DNA of 64,000 nucleotides. Origin: Pseudotabrizicola sp. (lineage in GTDB: Bacteria > Pseudomonadota > Alphaproteobacteria > Rhodobacterales > Rhodobacteraceae). The notes beneath the pieces are model-generated. The model searched no databases. It was not told the origin of the DNA and was given only the letters and a program-made list of their open reading frames with translations. A program made the position numbers and the translations under genes. The stretch lies in NCBI RefSeq assembly GCF_030684215.1, contig NZ_JAUXOV010000040.1:1-64000 (forward strand), in the 5' to 3' direction. Shown piece by piece: positions 8,724 to 16,880 of the stretch (position 1 is its first letter; every line of letters begins with the position of its first letter).

Positions 8724-8750
8724 AAAACGGCCCGCGAGGCGGGCCGTTCA
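8724..8750 (-). terminator. Rho-independent terminator of the cold-shock gene
   Basis: A 9-bp GC-rich stem, ACGGCCCGC at 8727-8735 and GCGGGCCGT at 8739-8747 with a 3-base loop. On the minus strand it is followed by TTTTCATTT. It lies 16 bases past the stop of the cold-shock gene. Confidence 0.8.
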
Positions 8751-8766
8751 GTTTATCATATCGCTG

Positions 8767-8973
8767 TCAGAGTAGGCGCAGATCGCTGGCCGACTCACGG
8801 CCATCACGGCCGGACTGCAGTTCATAGGCAATTTTCTGGTTGTCGTTCAGACCTTGCAGCCCGGCGCGCTCAACCGCAGAAATATGCACAAAGATGTCTT
8901 TCCCGCCGTCATCAGGTGCGATGAAACCAAAGCCCTTGGTCGCATTGAACCACTTTACTGTGCCGGTTGGCAT
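8767..8973 (-). CDS. cspA: Cold-shock domain protein
   Basis: 68 residues: a single cold-shock domain with RNP1 (KGFGFI) and RNP2 (DIFVH) motifs, binding single-stranded RNA/DNA as a chaperone. Length is typical. It starts MPTGTVKWFN after the ribosome binding site GAGAGGAGAGACGGC. The 180 bases upstream (8974-9152) hold no gene and would contain the promoter and leader; long structured leaders are common in this family but I could not fold this one reliably. Several paralogues are usual in Rhodobacteraceae, so the symbol is generic. Confidence 0.92.
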   Translation of the reverse strand: MPTGTVKWFNATKGFGFIAPDDGGKDIFVHISAVERAGLQGLNDNQKIAYELQSGRDGRESASDLRLL

Positions 8974-9152
8974 GCCGTCTCTCCTCTCAACTCACCTCGC
9001 AGCGGAATTGCCGCAAGCCGTTCCGCCAGTTTCTACGGCCTTCGGTCTGCGAGGCGGTCAGAAAGTCTGTCATCACTTGAACCAAGGATGACTCAGATTC
9101 CTTTAAAATCAAGCAGAATCCGGCCAAGATGGCGCTGCGATACAACAATCCA

Positions 9153-9719
9153 TCAGGTTTTTTGGCCCCTCGGCTGTTTTCTGCGCACAGACTGAAGCCA
9201 TCGGTCCGCCGAAAGCCCGCCCGCCCCCAACATCACGATCACTAGCAAAAGCATGGTCCAAAGCGCCCGCTGATCGACAATGAGTGCATCGGGCACGCGG
9301 TCAAACCAGCCCCCCAGCGCCGCTCCCGTCACGCCATGGCCGACAACATCGGTCAGACTTTGCACCACGACAAAGCCGATCATTCCCAAAGCTGCCAGAC
9401 GTGCCAGTAGCCCGGCAACAATCATCAACGGCAGCACGAATTCAGCCCATGTGCCTGCCAAAACCACCAGACGTGGCCACAGACCTAATTGGCTGGCGTC
9501 ATATCCGGCGGCCTCCAGCGCGCGCGGAAAGATCTGGGCATAGGCCCCAACCGATGGCGTCAGCAATCCCGGCCCCAGCTTGGTCAGGGCCGAACTCCAG
9601 AAATAGCCAAACAAAACGCCAGCAAACACCAGCCGCGCCAGCAGCGGCAGGATCTCAGGGGCAAGCCTGTCCAGACCTTGCGTCAGACGGTCGCTCAAAG
9701 TCACCAAGACCTGTATCAT
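9153..9719 (-). CDS. bufD: DoxX-family membrane protein of the bufferin operon
   Basis: 188 residues with about four transmembrane helices (around 22-42, 80-100, 105-125 and 150-165), matching the DoxX family. It overlaps the DUF2063 gene by ATGA, and the four-gene order DUF2282-DUF692-DUF2063-DoxX is that described for bufferin operons, where this gene is called bufD. Its exact role is not established; a membrane redox or export function is conceivable. The C-terminus is basic. The operon ends here, with no strong terminator seen before the divergent cspA region. Confidence 0.8.
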   Translation of the reverse strand: MIQVLVTLSDRLTQGLDRLAPEILPLLARLVFAGVLFGYFWSSALTKLGPGLLTPSVGAYAQIFPRALEAAGYDASQLGLWPRLVVLAGTWAEFVLPLMIVAGLLARLAALGMIGFVVVQSLTDVVGHGVTGAALGGWFDRVPDALIVDQRALWTMLLLVIVMLGAGGLSADRWLQSVRRKQPRGQKT

Positions 9720-10444
9720 GCCAAAATCTCCACAATCCCACGTTCTTGCAGAAGCAACGTCAGAAGTGCTCCGGCATCCACACCGGGGGCCAGCCCCAGC
9801 GCATTTTCAAGACTGAGCCCATCGCCCAGCCCAGCGATCACGTTCAGCGCCCCTGTAGGCAAGCAATGCGGCCGCGGATCAAATGCCGGGCGCAGCACTG
9901 CCACATCCTCGGCCTGCATAACGGGCGCGGGGCCACCTTCGGTCTGCGCGCGCCAGATCGTGCAGACCGGCCAGTCCGAACGCAGCAGGCGCAGTGACGG
10001 CGCCAGCCGCATCCGGCTGGTCAAAATCTGCGAAGCAGACAGTGCCGCAAGATCATCAGAACCCACAGGCAAAGCATCGGCTGCGTGATAACTTTCACGC
10101 AACACAACTTCCAGACGCGCCACATCGGGCAGATAGCCCAGATGGGCGACGGGTGGAAACCGCTCCAGAAAGCCCGGAAACTCAGCGCCATAGGTCACCA
10201 GAAGTGGCCCTTTTGGCGGATGAGCGCGCAGATGCACCAGCGCCATGGCGGCAAAGAACGCTTCACCTACCAGCCGCCGGACGACGGGAAACCCGTCTTC
10301 CAGGGCGCGAACCAACGAGATCGCCACATTGTTGCGATACACGTCAAAGCGGCGCGGAGCCACGCGGCCCAGCGGATCCACCAGCCCCGGCGGCGGTGCT
10401 GCCTCGGGCGTAAGCAGCGCATCGAAAAATTGCGCTTGTGTCAT
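9716..10444 (-). CDS. bufC: DUF2063 protein, partner of the MNIO enzyme
   Basis: 242 residues. The N-terminal DUF2063 domain shows the family pattern [27 protein letters not shown]; the C-terminal half contains [14 protein letters not shown] and a winged-helix-like region. In MNIO-modified peptide systems (methanobactin MbnC, bufferin BufC) such proteins bind the enzyme and help recognise the precursor peptide. It overlaps bufB and bufD by four bases each, so the three are made together. The old label 'putative DNA-binding' is probably misleading here. Confidence 0.85.
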   Translation of the reverse strand: MTQAQFFDALLTPEAAPPPGLVDPLGRVAPRRFDVYRNNVAISLVRALEDGFPVVRRLVGEAFFAAMALVHLRAHPPKGPLLVTYGAEFPGFLERFPPVAHLGYLPDVARLEVVLRESYHAADALPVGSDDLAALSASQILTSRMRLAPSLRLLRSDWPVCTIWRAQTEGGPAPVMQAEDVAVLRPAFDPRPHCLPTGALNVIAGLGDGLSLENALGLAPGVDAGALLTLLLQERGIVEILA

Positions 10445-11289
10445 TTGGCAACCTGCAACACCGATGCTGCCCGCACTGCTTCCTCTCTCAGCACGGGCCA
10501 GTCAGGCACATCATTGTCCCATTCAATCAATGTTGGTTTAGGTCCGCTCTGTGACACGCAGGCCGCATACAGCGCCCAGACCGGATCTGCCACTTCAGAA
10601 CCATGGGCGTCAATCAACAGAGGCATACCGTGATCGGCTTCATCCTCAGCATGGCCACCCAGATGGATCTCGCCTACCAGATCATGCGGAAAACGGCGAA
10701 TATAGTCTGCCGGATCAAAGCTTTGGTTGACCCCGCTTACGAACACATTGTTCACATCCAAGAGCAGCCCGCAGCCGGTACGCTTTGCTATCTCGGTCAG
10801 AAAAGCCACCTCGTCCATTTCTGTCTCGGCAAAGGCCAAGTAGGTTGACGGGTTTTCCAGCAACATCCGCCGCCCAAGCACGTTTTGCACCCGGTCGATG
10901 TGATCGCACACCCGCCTGATGGTCGCCGTTGTATAGGGCAGGGGCAGCAGATCGTTCAGGAAAACCCCATCATGCGTTGACCAAGCCAGATGCTCGGAAA
11001 AGCTGGCTGGGTGTAGCCAGCCGCACAAAGCTTTCAGCCGCGCCAGGTGTTCTGCATCCAGCGGCCCTTCGCCGCCAATCGACAGCCCCACCCCATGCAC
11101 AGATAGTGCAAACCGCTCTGCCAGCGCGCGCAATTGCGCCAAAGGCCGCCCCCCAGCGCCCATGTAATTCTCGGCATGAATCTCCAGCCAGCCGACTGGC
11201 CCCGCCTCCGCCATGATCGCGGCAAAATGTTGTGGCTTGTAGCCAACCCCGGGCGCAGGTGGCAGAACCGAATGACCTGAGTCGAGCAT
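10441..11289 (-). CDS. bufB: DUF692 multinuclear non-haem iron oxygenase (MNIO) of the bufferin operon
   Basis: 282 residues, a TIM-barrel DUF692 enzyme. Metal-ligand segments are visible in order: [51 protein letters not shown] and DAHGSEV. MNIO enzymes use a di- or tri-iron centre to remodel cysteines in ribosomal peptides; in bufferins, cysteine-derived thiooxazoles are formed. The ATG at 11289 follows AAGGGGAGCGCG; the frame is open to 11535 but that would run back over the precursor gene. The substrate is expected to be the upstream DUF2282 peptide. It is translationally coupled to bufC. Confidence 0.9.
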   Translation of the reverse strand: MLDSGHSVLPPAPGVGYKPQHFAAIMAEAGPVGWLEIHAENYMGAGGRPLAQLRALAERFALSVHGVGLSIGGEGPLDAEHLARLKALCGWLHPASFSEHLAWSTHDGVFLNDLLPLPYTTATIRRVCDHIDRVQNVLGRRMLLENPSTYLAFAETEMDEVAFLTEIAKRTGCGLLLDVNNVFVSGVNQSFDPADYIRRFPHDLVGEIHLGGHAEDEADHGMPLLIDAHGSEVADPVWALYAACVSQSGPKPTLIEWDNDVPDWPVLREEAVRAASVLQVAK

Positions 11290-11314
11290 CGCGCTCCCCT
11301 TCATTTTCTGTTTG

Positions 11315-11366
11315 AAAATATCCCGCGGGGGACTGGGGGGCGCGAAGCCCCCCAGTCCGACAGTAC
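11315..11366 (+). repeat. Intergenic AAATATCC + G6C stem-loop repeat, copy 1
   Basis: On the plus strand TTCTGTTTGAAAATATCCC and a GCGGGGG run (11315-11341) are followed by a 10-bp perfect hairpin, ACTGGGGGGC at 11342-11351 and GCCCCCCAGT at 11357-11366. A similar motif-plus-hairpin occurs at 36608-36675 on the other strand. Here it lies between bufA and bufB, 9 bases after the bufA stop, where it can act in the mRNA as an intercistronic stem-loop. There is no U-run on the minus strand, so it is not a classical terminator. Confidence 0.6.
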
Positions 11367-11375
11367 CGAAAGGCT

Positions 11376-11666
11376 TCACGCCGGCAGGTCGCGCTCCAAC
11401 GCTTCCAGCGCGCCCATACGGCCTTCGGGCAATTCCATCGTGGCGCATGTGCCCGCAGGAACCAGCGTCCAGGCGTTGCCCTGATAGTCCACCTTCGAGC
11501 TGCCAGCGCAGGTCGTGCCGGGACCAGCGGCGCAATCATTCTTGCCCGCCAAAGACACGCCAAAGCATTTCTCCATCTCCTGCGCGTGGGCAGGACCGGA
11601 CATTTGGGCGGCAAGGGCCGCGGCAAGTGCTCCGGCAACAGCAAGGGTTTTGGTGTGATAAGACAT
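11376..11666 (-). CDS. bufA1: DUF2282 bufferin-type RiPP precursor
   Basis: 96 residues. A Sec-type signal peptide ([21 protein letters not shown]...PAHA, cleavage after about residue 28) is followed by a core with four cysteines in KCFG, NDCAAG, TTCAGS and GTCAT, the DUF2282 signature. DUF2282 peptides of MNIO operons are bufferins: after modification of cysteines they are exported and bind copper in the periplasm. Ribosome binding site GGGAG lies eight bases before the ATG. First gene of the operon, followed by a stem-loop and bufB. A short C-terminal tail rich in Glu/Leu ([15 protein letters not shown]) follows the core. Confidence 0.9.
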   Translation of the reverse strand: MSYHTKTLAVAGALAAALAAQMSGPAHAQEMEKCFGVSLAGKNDCAAGPGTTCAGSSKVDYQGNAWTLVPAGTCATMELPEGRMGALEALERDLPA

Positions 11667-11718
11667 GGGTCGCTCCCTGAATTGGACCAGCGCATCGCAG
11701 GTTTACGATGCACTGAGC

Positions 11719-11746
11719 GATACGGGGGCAGGGGCCTTTGCGTTAC
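11719..11746 (-). promoter_or_regulatory. Candidate ECF-type promoter of the bufferin operon
   Basis: On the minus strand GTAAC (11746-11742) and CGTATC (ending at 11719) are separated by 17 bases, and lie about 50 bases upstream of the bufA ATG. GTAAC plus CGTA is a common ECF sigma-factor promoter shape, and bufferin genes in Caulobacter are controlled by an ECF factor. No ECF gene is in the window. The assignment is by pattern only. Confidence 0.35.
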
Positions 11747-11810
11747 GCAAGGGCGGTGTAAAAGACTTCTTTGTGAAGATGTAACGAAACCTGAAACTGG
11801 ATCACCAATG

Positions 11811-11842
11811 CAAAAGGCGCCGGAACCATCCGACGCCTCTTC
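11811..11842 (-). terminator. Terminator of thrS
   Basis: A 10-bp stem with one G-U pair, AGGCGCCGGA at 11815-11824 and TCCGACGCCT at 11829-11838, with a 4-base loop. On the minus strand it is followed by TTTTG. It lies about 25 bases beyond the thrS stop codon and separates thrS from the bufferin promoter. Confidence 0.75.
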
Positions 11843-11862
11843 AATCTATTCAATCAGTTACC

Positions 11863-13809
11863 TTATCGCATATCTGGTGGCAGCGCCTCGGCAGTCAGTT
11901 CGGCAAGAATCGCATCAAGGCTGGTCGTATGCGTTTGTGTTTCACCCAAACGCCTTACTGAAACAGTCCGCTCATCCACTTCCTTCATGCCGATCGCCAG
12001 AATGACCGGCACTTTGCCCACCGAATGCTCGCGCACTTTGTAATTGATCTTCTCATTGCGCATGTCAGCTTCTGCCCGCACCCCCGCCAGCGTCAGCGCG
12101 GTGACGACCTCGGCCACATAGGGATCAGCATCGGACACGATCGACGCCACCACCACCTGACGCGGCGCCAGCCAGAACGGCAGCTTGCCGGCGAAGTTCT
12201 CGATCAGAATGCCGATGAACCGTTCGAAGGAGCCTAGCACCGCGCGGTGCAGCATGATCGGCCGGTGCTTCGCCCCGTCTTCCCCGATATAGGCCGCATC
12301 AAGCCGCTCTGGCAGGTTCGGGTCCAATTGCAAGGTGCCACACTGCCAGTCGCGGCCGATGGCGTCGGTCAGCACGAATTCCAGCTTGGGCGCATAAAAC
12401 GCGCCTTCACCCGGATACACCTCATACGCATGGCCCGCAGCGGTGCAGGCGTTTGCCAGTGCTGTCTCCATTTTGTCCCAGATCTCATCCGAGCCGACCC
12501 GCTTTTCGGGCCGCGTCGACAGCTTGACGCGCCATTTGTCGAACCCAAGATCGGAATAGACCCGCGCCAGCAGTTCAATGAATTTTTTCGACTCGGCTTC
12601 CACCTGCTCCAGCGTGCAGAAGATATGCGCGTCGTCTTGCGTAAATCCGCGCACCCGCATGATGCCGTGCAAAGCGCCCGATGGCTCATACCGGTTGCAC
12701 GACCCAAATTCCGCCATCCGTAGCGGCAGATCCCGATAGCTTTTCAGCCCCACGTTGAAAATCTGCACGTGGCAGGGGCAGTTCATCGGCTTGAGCGCAT
12801 TCACCGTTTTTTCGCGTGCGTGCTCTTCGTCTACCTCCACGATGAACATGTTTTCCTGATAGTTTTCCCAATGCCCGGACGCTTCCCACAGCTTGCGGTT
12901 CACCACCTGCGGTGTGTTGACCTCGACATAGCCGTCGCGGCGTTGCTGGCGGCGCATGTAATCTTGCAAGGATACATAGATGTTCCAGCCATTCGGATGC
13001 CAGAAAATCTGGCCCGGCGCTTCCTCTTGCATATGGAACAGACCCATCTCGCGGCCCAGCTTGCGGTGGTCGCGTTTTGCGGCTTCCTCCAGCATGGTCA
13101 TATGGGCTTTCAGGTCGTCGCGGTTCTTGAAGGCCACGCCATAAATGCGTTGCAACATCGGGCGTGTGTTGTCGCCAAGCCAATAGGCGCCTGCCACATG
13201 GGTCAGCTTGAAGCCATCAGCGGGCACTTGACCTGTGTGTTGCAGATGCGGACCGCGGCACAGATCCTGCCAGTTGCCGTGCCAATACATGCGGATGTCT
13301 TCACCCGCCGGAATCCGGTCCAATAGTTCGATTTTGAAAGGCTCACCGCGATCTTCATAGTATTTCCGCGTGCGTTCCCTATCCCATAGTTCTGTTTTGA
13401 CAAGTTCGCGTGCGTTGATGATCCGTTTCATCTTCGCTTCGATCTGGCCAAGATCGTCTGGCGTGAACGGCTCTGCCCGATCAAAATCGTAAAACCAGCC
13501 GTAGTCGCGCACCGGGCCGATGGTGACCTTCACATCAGGCCAGATCTCCTGCACCGCGCGCGCCATGATGTGCGCGCAGTCATGCCGGATCAGTTCCAGC
13601 GCCGGAGCCTCATCCTTCAGAGTGTTGATCGACAGCGCCGCATCCGCCGGGATCGGCCAGGCCAGATCCCAATGCGCGCCGTTTACCTGTGCCGAAATCG
13701 CGGCCTTGGCCAAAGATGGCGCGATTGACGCCGCCACCTCGGCAGGCGTCACGCCCGCCTCATAGCTGCGCACATTGCCATCGGGAAAGGTGAGTGAGAT
13801 TTGTGCCAT
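11863..13809 (-). CDS. thrS: Threonine--tRNA ligase
   Basis: 648 residues, normal bacterial ThrRS length. Domains in order: N-terminal TGS domain ([19 protein letters not shown]), the editing/SAD domain with [12 protein letters not shown], the class II catalytic core with motif 2 ([30 protein letters not shown]) and motif 3 ([18 protein letters not shown]), and the C-terminal anticodon-binding domain from about PRQVVVAS. It charges tRNA-Thr in the cytoplasm. ATG at 13809 follows the ribosome binding site GAGGAGGCCAAT; the open frame extending to 14619 overlaps the next gene antisense and is not used. Transcribed alone; a terminator follows at 11811-11842. Confidence 0.97.
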   Translation of the reverse strand: MAQISLTFPDGNVRSYEAGVTPAEVAASIAPSLAKAAISAQVNGAHWDLAWPIPADAALSINTLKDEAPALELIRHDCAHIMARAVQEIWPDVKVTIGPVRDYGWFYDFDRAEPFTPDDLGQIEAKMKRIINARELVKTELWDRERTRKYYEDRGEPFKIELLDRIPAGEDIRMYWHGNWQDLCRGPHLQHTGQVPADGFKLTHVAGAYWLGDNTRPMLQRIYGVAFKNRDDLKAHMTMLEEAAKRDHRKLGREMGLFHMQEEAPGQIFWHPNGWNIYVSLQDYMRRQQRRDGYVEVNTPQVVNRKLWEASGHWENYQENMFIVEVDEEHAREKTVNALKPMNCPCHVQIFNVGLKSYRDLPLRMAEFGSCNRYEPSGALHGIMRVRGFTQDDAHIFCTLEQVEAESKKFIELLARVYSDLGFDKWRVKLSTRPEKRVGSDEIWDKMETALANACTAAGHAYEVYPGEGAFYAPKLEFVLTDAIGRDWQCGTLQLDPNLPERLDAAYIGEDGAKHRPIMLHRAVLGSFERFIGILIENFAGKLPFWLAPRQVVVASIVSDADPYVAEVVTALTLAGVRAEADMRNEKINYKVREHSVGKVPVILAIGMKEVDERTVSVRRLGETQTHTTSLDAILAELTAEALPPDMR

Positions 13810-13935
13810 ATTGGCCTCCTCGTCGTTTTGGCGCCTACGAAACGCCCGGTTGCGGGTTATATCGGGCGCGTTTTTGCGCCCGGTGCTTGGCAAAGTCAAC
13901 ACGAGGCGCATAGAAGGGCGAGGACGGAGGACGCC

Positions 13936-14694
13936 ATGACACAGCCGCACTTTCTGACCACCCCGCAATCGCGCCGGATCGCCTATCATCAGACTGAGGG
14001 GCAGGGGCCCGGCATCGTTTTTCTGGGTGGCTTTCGGTCTGATATGACGGGAACCAAGGCGCTGTTTCTGCAAGACTGGGCCGCACAGCAGGGCCGGGCA
14101 TTTCTGCGCTTTGACTATTCCGGTCATGGACAGTCTTCGGGCGATTTTCTGGATGGTGCCATTGGCGACTGGTTCGAGGATGCGCTTGCCGCGATCACCC
14201 AACTGACCGCCGGGCCGCAAATCCTTGTGGGGTCGTCCATGGGCGGTTGGGTCTCGCTTTTGGTGGCCAAGGAGATCCCGCAGCGCGTTGCTGGTCTGGT
14301 CGGCATCGCCGCCGCGCCGGACTTCACGGAAGACAGCATGTGGGAAGGGTTTAGCGATGCGCAACGTGATGATCTGATCCAGAAGGGTCAGGTGGAATTG
14401 CCGTCGGATTATTCTGACGATCCATACATCATCACGCGTCGTCTGATTGATGAAGGTCGCGGCCGGCTGGTGCTGCGTGCGCCGTTGGATTTGCCTTTTC
14501 CGGTCAGGTTGTTGCAGGGCACACTTGATACCGACGTGCCGCCACGCGTTGCTTTGCGTCTGCTTGATCACGCCGACAGCCCAGATATTCGTCTTACCCT
14601 TATCAAAGGGGCGGATCACCGTTTTTCCAGCCCGGAGTGCCTTGCAACGATTGCACAGGCTGTTGTTGAACTGCTAGGTCAGCGTGCAGGATGA
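13936..14694 (+). CDS. Alpha/beta hydrolase (acyl-thioesterase/ABHD10-like)
   Basis: 252 residues with an intact alpha/beta-hydrolase triad: nucleophile Ser 101 in GSSMGGW, an acid in GTLDTDVP and the histidine in KGADHRFSS. The oxyanion region is [11 protein letters not shown] and the pattern [14 protein letters not shown] is typical of the ABHD10/palmitoyl-thioesterase-like branch. It is probably a soluble serine hydrolase acting on an ester or thioester; the natural substrate is unknown. ATG at 13936 follows GGACGGAGGACGCC. Divergent from thrS with about 125 bases between, so it has its own promoter. Confidence 0.85.
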   Translation: MTQPHFLTTPQSRRIAYHQTEGQGPGIVFLGGFRSDMTGTKALFLQDWAAQQGRAFLRFDYSGHGQSSGDFLDGAIGDWFEDALAAITQLTAGPQILVGSSMGGWVSLLVAKEIPQRVAGLVGIAAAPDFTEDSMWEGFSDAQRDDLIQKGQVELPSDYSDDPYIITRRLIDEGRGRLVLRAPLDLPFPVRLLQGTLDTDVPPRVALRLLDHADSPDIRLTLIKGADHRFSSPECLATIAQAVVELLGQRAG

Positions 14695-14800
14695 GGGATT
14701 GGAATTGTAATTTTCCAATTTTTCTTGCGGTAATCTTGGTCATTTCTTCGTCTTGGCTACATATTTCGAACTAACGTGGGCTCTCCCATCGAAAGGCGTC

Positions 14801-15511
14801 ATGATGCCCGAACCGATCCTGTTTATTCCCGGTCTGATGCAGGACGCGCGGGCATTCTTGCCGCAGATCGTGGCTTTGGGCACCCGGCATGCCGCACAGA
14901 TTTATCTGCCGGTGCAGGACACGGTTGAAAAGATGAGTGAAGATGCCCTGCGCCAAGCTCCATCGCGTTTTGCGCTGGTCGGGCACGGGTTGGGCGGGCA
15001 TGTGGCGCTTGATATGCTGCGCCGTGCGCCGGAACGGGTCGCGCGGCTGGTGGTGTTGGCCACCGATCCGCTGGCCGAGACACCTCAGATGGCGGCCCTG
15101 AGAGAGGCGCGGATGGTGGCGGCGCAAGCTGGGCGACTGAAGGTCGCAATTGCAGAAGATGTGCCCGTCGACTGTTTGGCCGATACAGCAGATCGCCCTG
15201 CGGTTCTGGCGTTGATGCAGGATATGGCTTTGGGTCTGGGCGAAGGGGTCTATTTGCGCCAATGCCGCGCCTTGCAACGCCGCCCCGATCAGCAACGCAC
15301 TTTGGCGCGCGCAACTGTGCCGACGTTGTTTCTGGCGGGGGTTGCCGACACTCTGTTGCCGCTGCGTCGGCAAGAGTTTTCCCGTGATCTGATGCCTACT
15401 GCGGCACTGAAGCGGATTGATGCCGCGGGCCATCTTCCGATGCTAGAGGCCCCCGATGCCGTGACCACGGCGATCGAGGGCTTTCTGTCCGGCCCGATGA
15501 TCCTACGCTGA
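14801..15511 (+). CDS. Alpha/beta-hydrolase-fold protein lacking the nucleophile serine
   Basis: 236 residues of alpha/beta-hydrolase fold: ILFIPGLMQDARAF, then LVGHGLGGHVAL where GxSxG is expected, the acid position in AGVADTLLPL (D183) and the histidine in DAAGHLPMLE (H211). The nucleophile position, residue 63, is glycine (GGG codon) instead of serine. The rest of the fold looks intact and the gene has no frameshift, so it may be a non-hydrolytic or differently acting member rather than a decayed gene. ATG at 14801 follows GAAAGGCGTC; ATG at 14804 is equally possible. Its 3' end overlaps the convergent phaZ by nine bases. Confidence 0.75.
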   Translation: MMPEPILFIPGLMQDARAFLPQIVALGTRHAAQIYLPVQDTVEKMSEDALRQAPSRFALVGHGLGGHVALDMLRRAPERVARLVVLATDPLAETPQMAALREARMVAAQAGRLKVAIAEDVPVDCLADTADRPAVLALMQDMALGLGEGVYLRQCRALQRRPDQQRTLARATVPTLFLAGVADTLLPLRRQEFSRDLMPTAALKRIDAAGHLPMLEAPDAVTTAIEGFLSGPMILR

Positions 15512-16777
15512 GGCCAGCGTCACGACATTTTGGGCCGGCTTTGGCGTGTCCGAATTGGCGTCGATGAATGACAAGACCAGCGGCCGGATGTTCATCCGCC
15601 ACGACTTGCCCGCAAAGATCCCGTAATGCCCCGCGCCCGGCTCCAAATGCGCGGCTTTTTTGGAATCAGGCAGGTTTGTCAACAGATCCAGTGCGGCAAG
15701 GCACTGACCAGGCGCGGAAATATCGTCATTCGCACCTTCGACTATTTTCACAGCAACATCAGTGATCGCGCCAAAATCCACCCGACGCCCGGCGACCACG
15801 AATTCATTCTTCGCAATCTCGCGGTTTTTGAAGATACGCTCCACCGTCGACAGATAGAATTCTGCCGTCATATCCATTACGGCCAGATACTCATCGTAGA
15901 ACCGGTTGTGCGCGTCGTGATCCGACGCCTCGCCCCGTGCCACGCGCATGATCTGTTCGCTGAACGCCTTTGAGTGACGGTCGCCGTTCATCGAGATAAA
16001 GCTTTGCAGCTGCAACAGCCCTGGATAAACCAGTCGCCCCGCACCCTTGAACTTGAAGCCCACGCGCTGGATCGCCAATTGCTCCAGCTGCCCCATCGTC
16101 ACCCGGCGGCCAAAATCGGTCACTTCGGTTGCTGCGGCGTCCGGATCCACTGGCCCACCGATCAGCGTGAGGCTGCGCGGCTGTGCGCTTGGGTCTTCGG
16201 CGGCCAGATAGGCCGTTGCGGCCAAGGTCAGCGGCACCGGCTGACACACCGCGATAACGTGAATATCCGACCCGAGCTCGCGCATGAAGTCAGCCAGATA
16301 CAGCGTGTAATCCTCAATATCGAACTTGCCCGCGCTGACGGGAATATCGCGCGCATTGTGCCAGTCGGTGATGAACACATCACAATCTGGCAGCAGCGAC
16401 AGCACGGTCGAGCGCAGCAGTGTCGCGTAGTGCCCCGACATCGGGGCCACCAGCAGCACCCGGCGCTTCATCGGTTCGCGACGGCGCACAAAGAACTGGA
16501 TCAGGCTACCAAAGGGACGCTCCACCACCGGTTTAACATCCACCAGATGATCGGTGCCATCTGGCCCCACGATCGATCGGATGCCCCAGTCGGGCTTGAC
16601 CACCATCCGGTCAAAGGTTCGCTCTGTCACCTCACCCCAGGCTGCCATCAACGGGAGCAGTGGGTTCATTGACAGCGCAAACACCGGATAAGATGCCATC
16701 GCCCGCGCGGTCGCGCCCATCCAGGCATTGGTGTTCCGCGCGGTTTCCATCATGTCGTATGTGGTCATGTATTTCAT
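15503..16777 (-). CDS. phaZ: Intracellular poly(3-hydroxybutyrate) depolymerase
   Basis: 424 residues, the normal size for intracellular PHB depolymerases of the PhaZ1 type. The family's catalytic cysteine is visible in IHVIAVCQPVP (C178), with the later acid region and the histidine in EPGAGHYGIFAGKSW. It releases 3-hydroxybutyrate from stored PHB granules. Start chosen at the ATG at 16777 because GGAG stands six bases before it; the frame extends to 16852 without a better site. It is divergent from phaC, the usual Rhodobacteraceae arrangement, and the 103-base intergenic region must hold both promoters. Confidence 0.93.
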   Translation of the reverse strand: MKYMTTYDMMETARNTNAWMGATARAMASYPVFALSMNPLLPLMAAWGEVTERTFDRMVVKPDWGIRSIVGPDGTDHLVDVKPVVERPFGSLIQFFVRRREPMKRRVLLVAPMSGHYATLLRSTVLSLLPDCDVFITDWHNARDIPVSAGKFDIEDYTLYLADFMRELGSDIHVIAVCQPVPLTLAATAYLAAEDPSAQPRSLTLIGGPVDPDAAATEVTDFGRRVTMGQLEQLAIQRVGFKFKGAGRLVYPGLLQLQSFISMNGDRHSKAFSEQIMRVARGEASDHDAHNRFYDEYLAVMDMTAEFYLSTVERIFKNREIAKNEFVVAGRRVDFGAITDVAVKIVEGANDDISAPGQCLAALDLLTNLPDSKKAAHLEPGAGHYGIFAGKSWRMNIRPLVLSFIDANSDTPKPAQNVVTLASA

Positions 16778-16880
16778 CTGCGTCTCCATCCCCGTCCGGG
16801 GTATTGGCAAATTCGTCGCTTTCCCCCCCAGTCGGGCGACGTTATGCTGCAATTGGGCAGGTTAGGGGGGAAAGTTTAAC

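Noticed and set aside
11290-11535. N-terminal extension of the DUF692 enzyme
   Set aside because: It would overlap the precursor gene in another frame, and the ATG at 11289 has its own ribosome binding site.
13810-14619. Long N-terminal extension of thrS
   Set aside because: It lies antisense to a clear alpha/beta hydrolase gene and the ribosome binding site GAGGAGG precedes the ATG at 13809.
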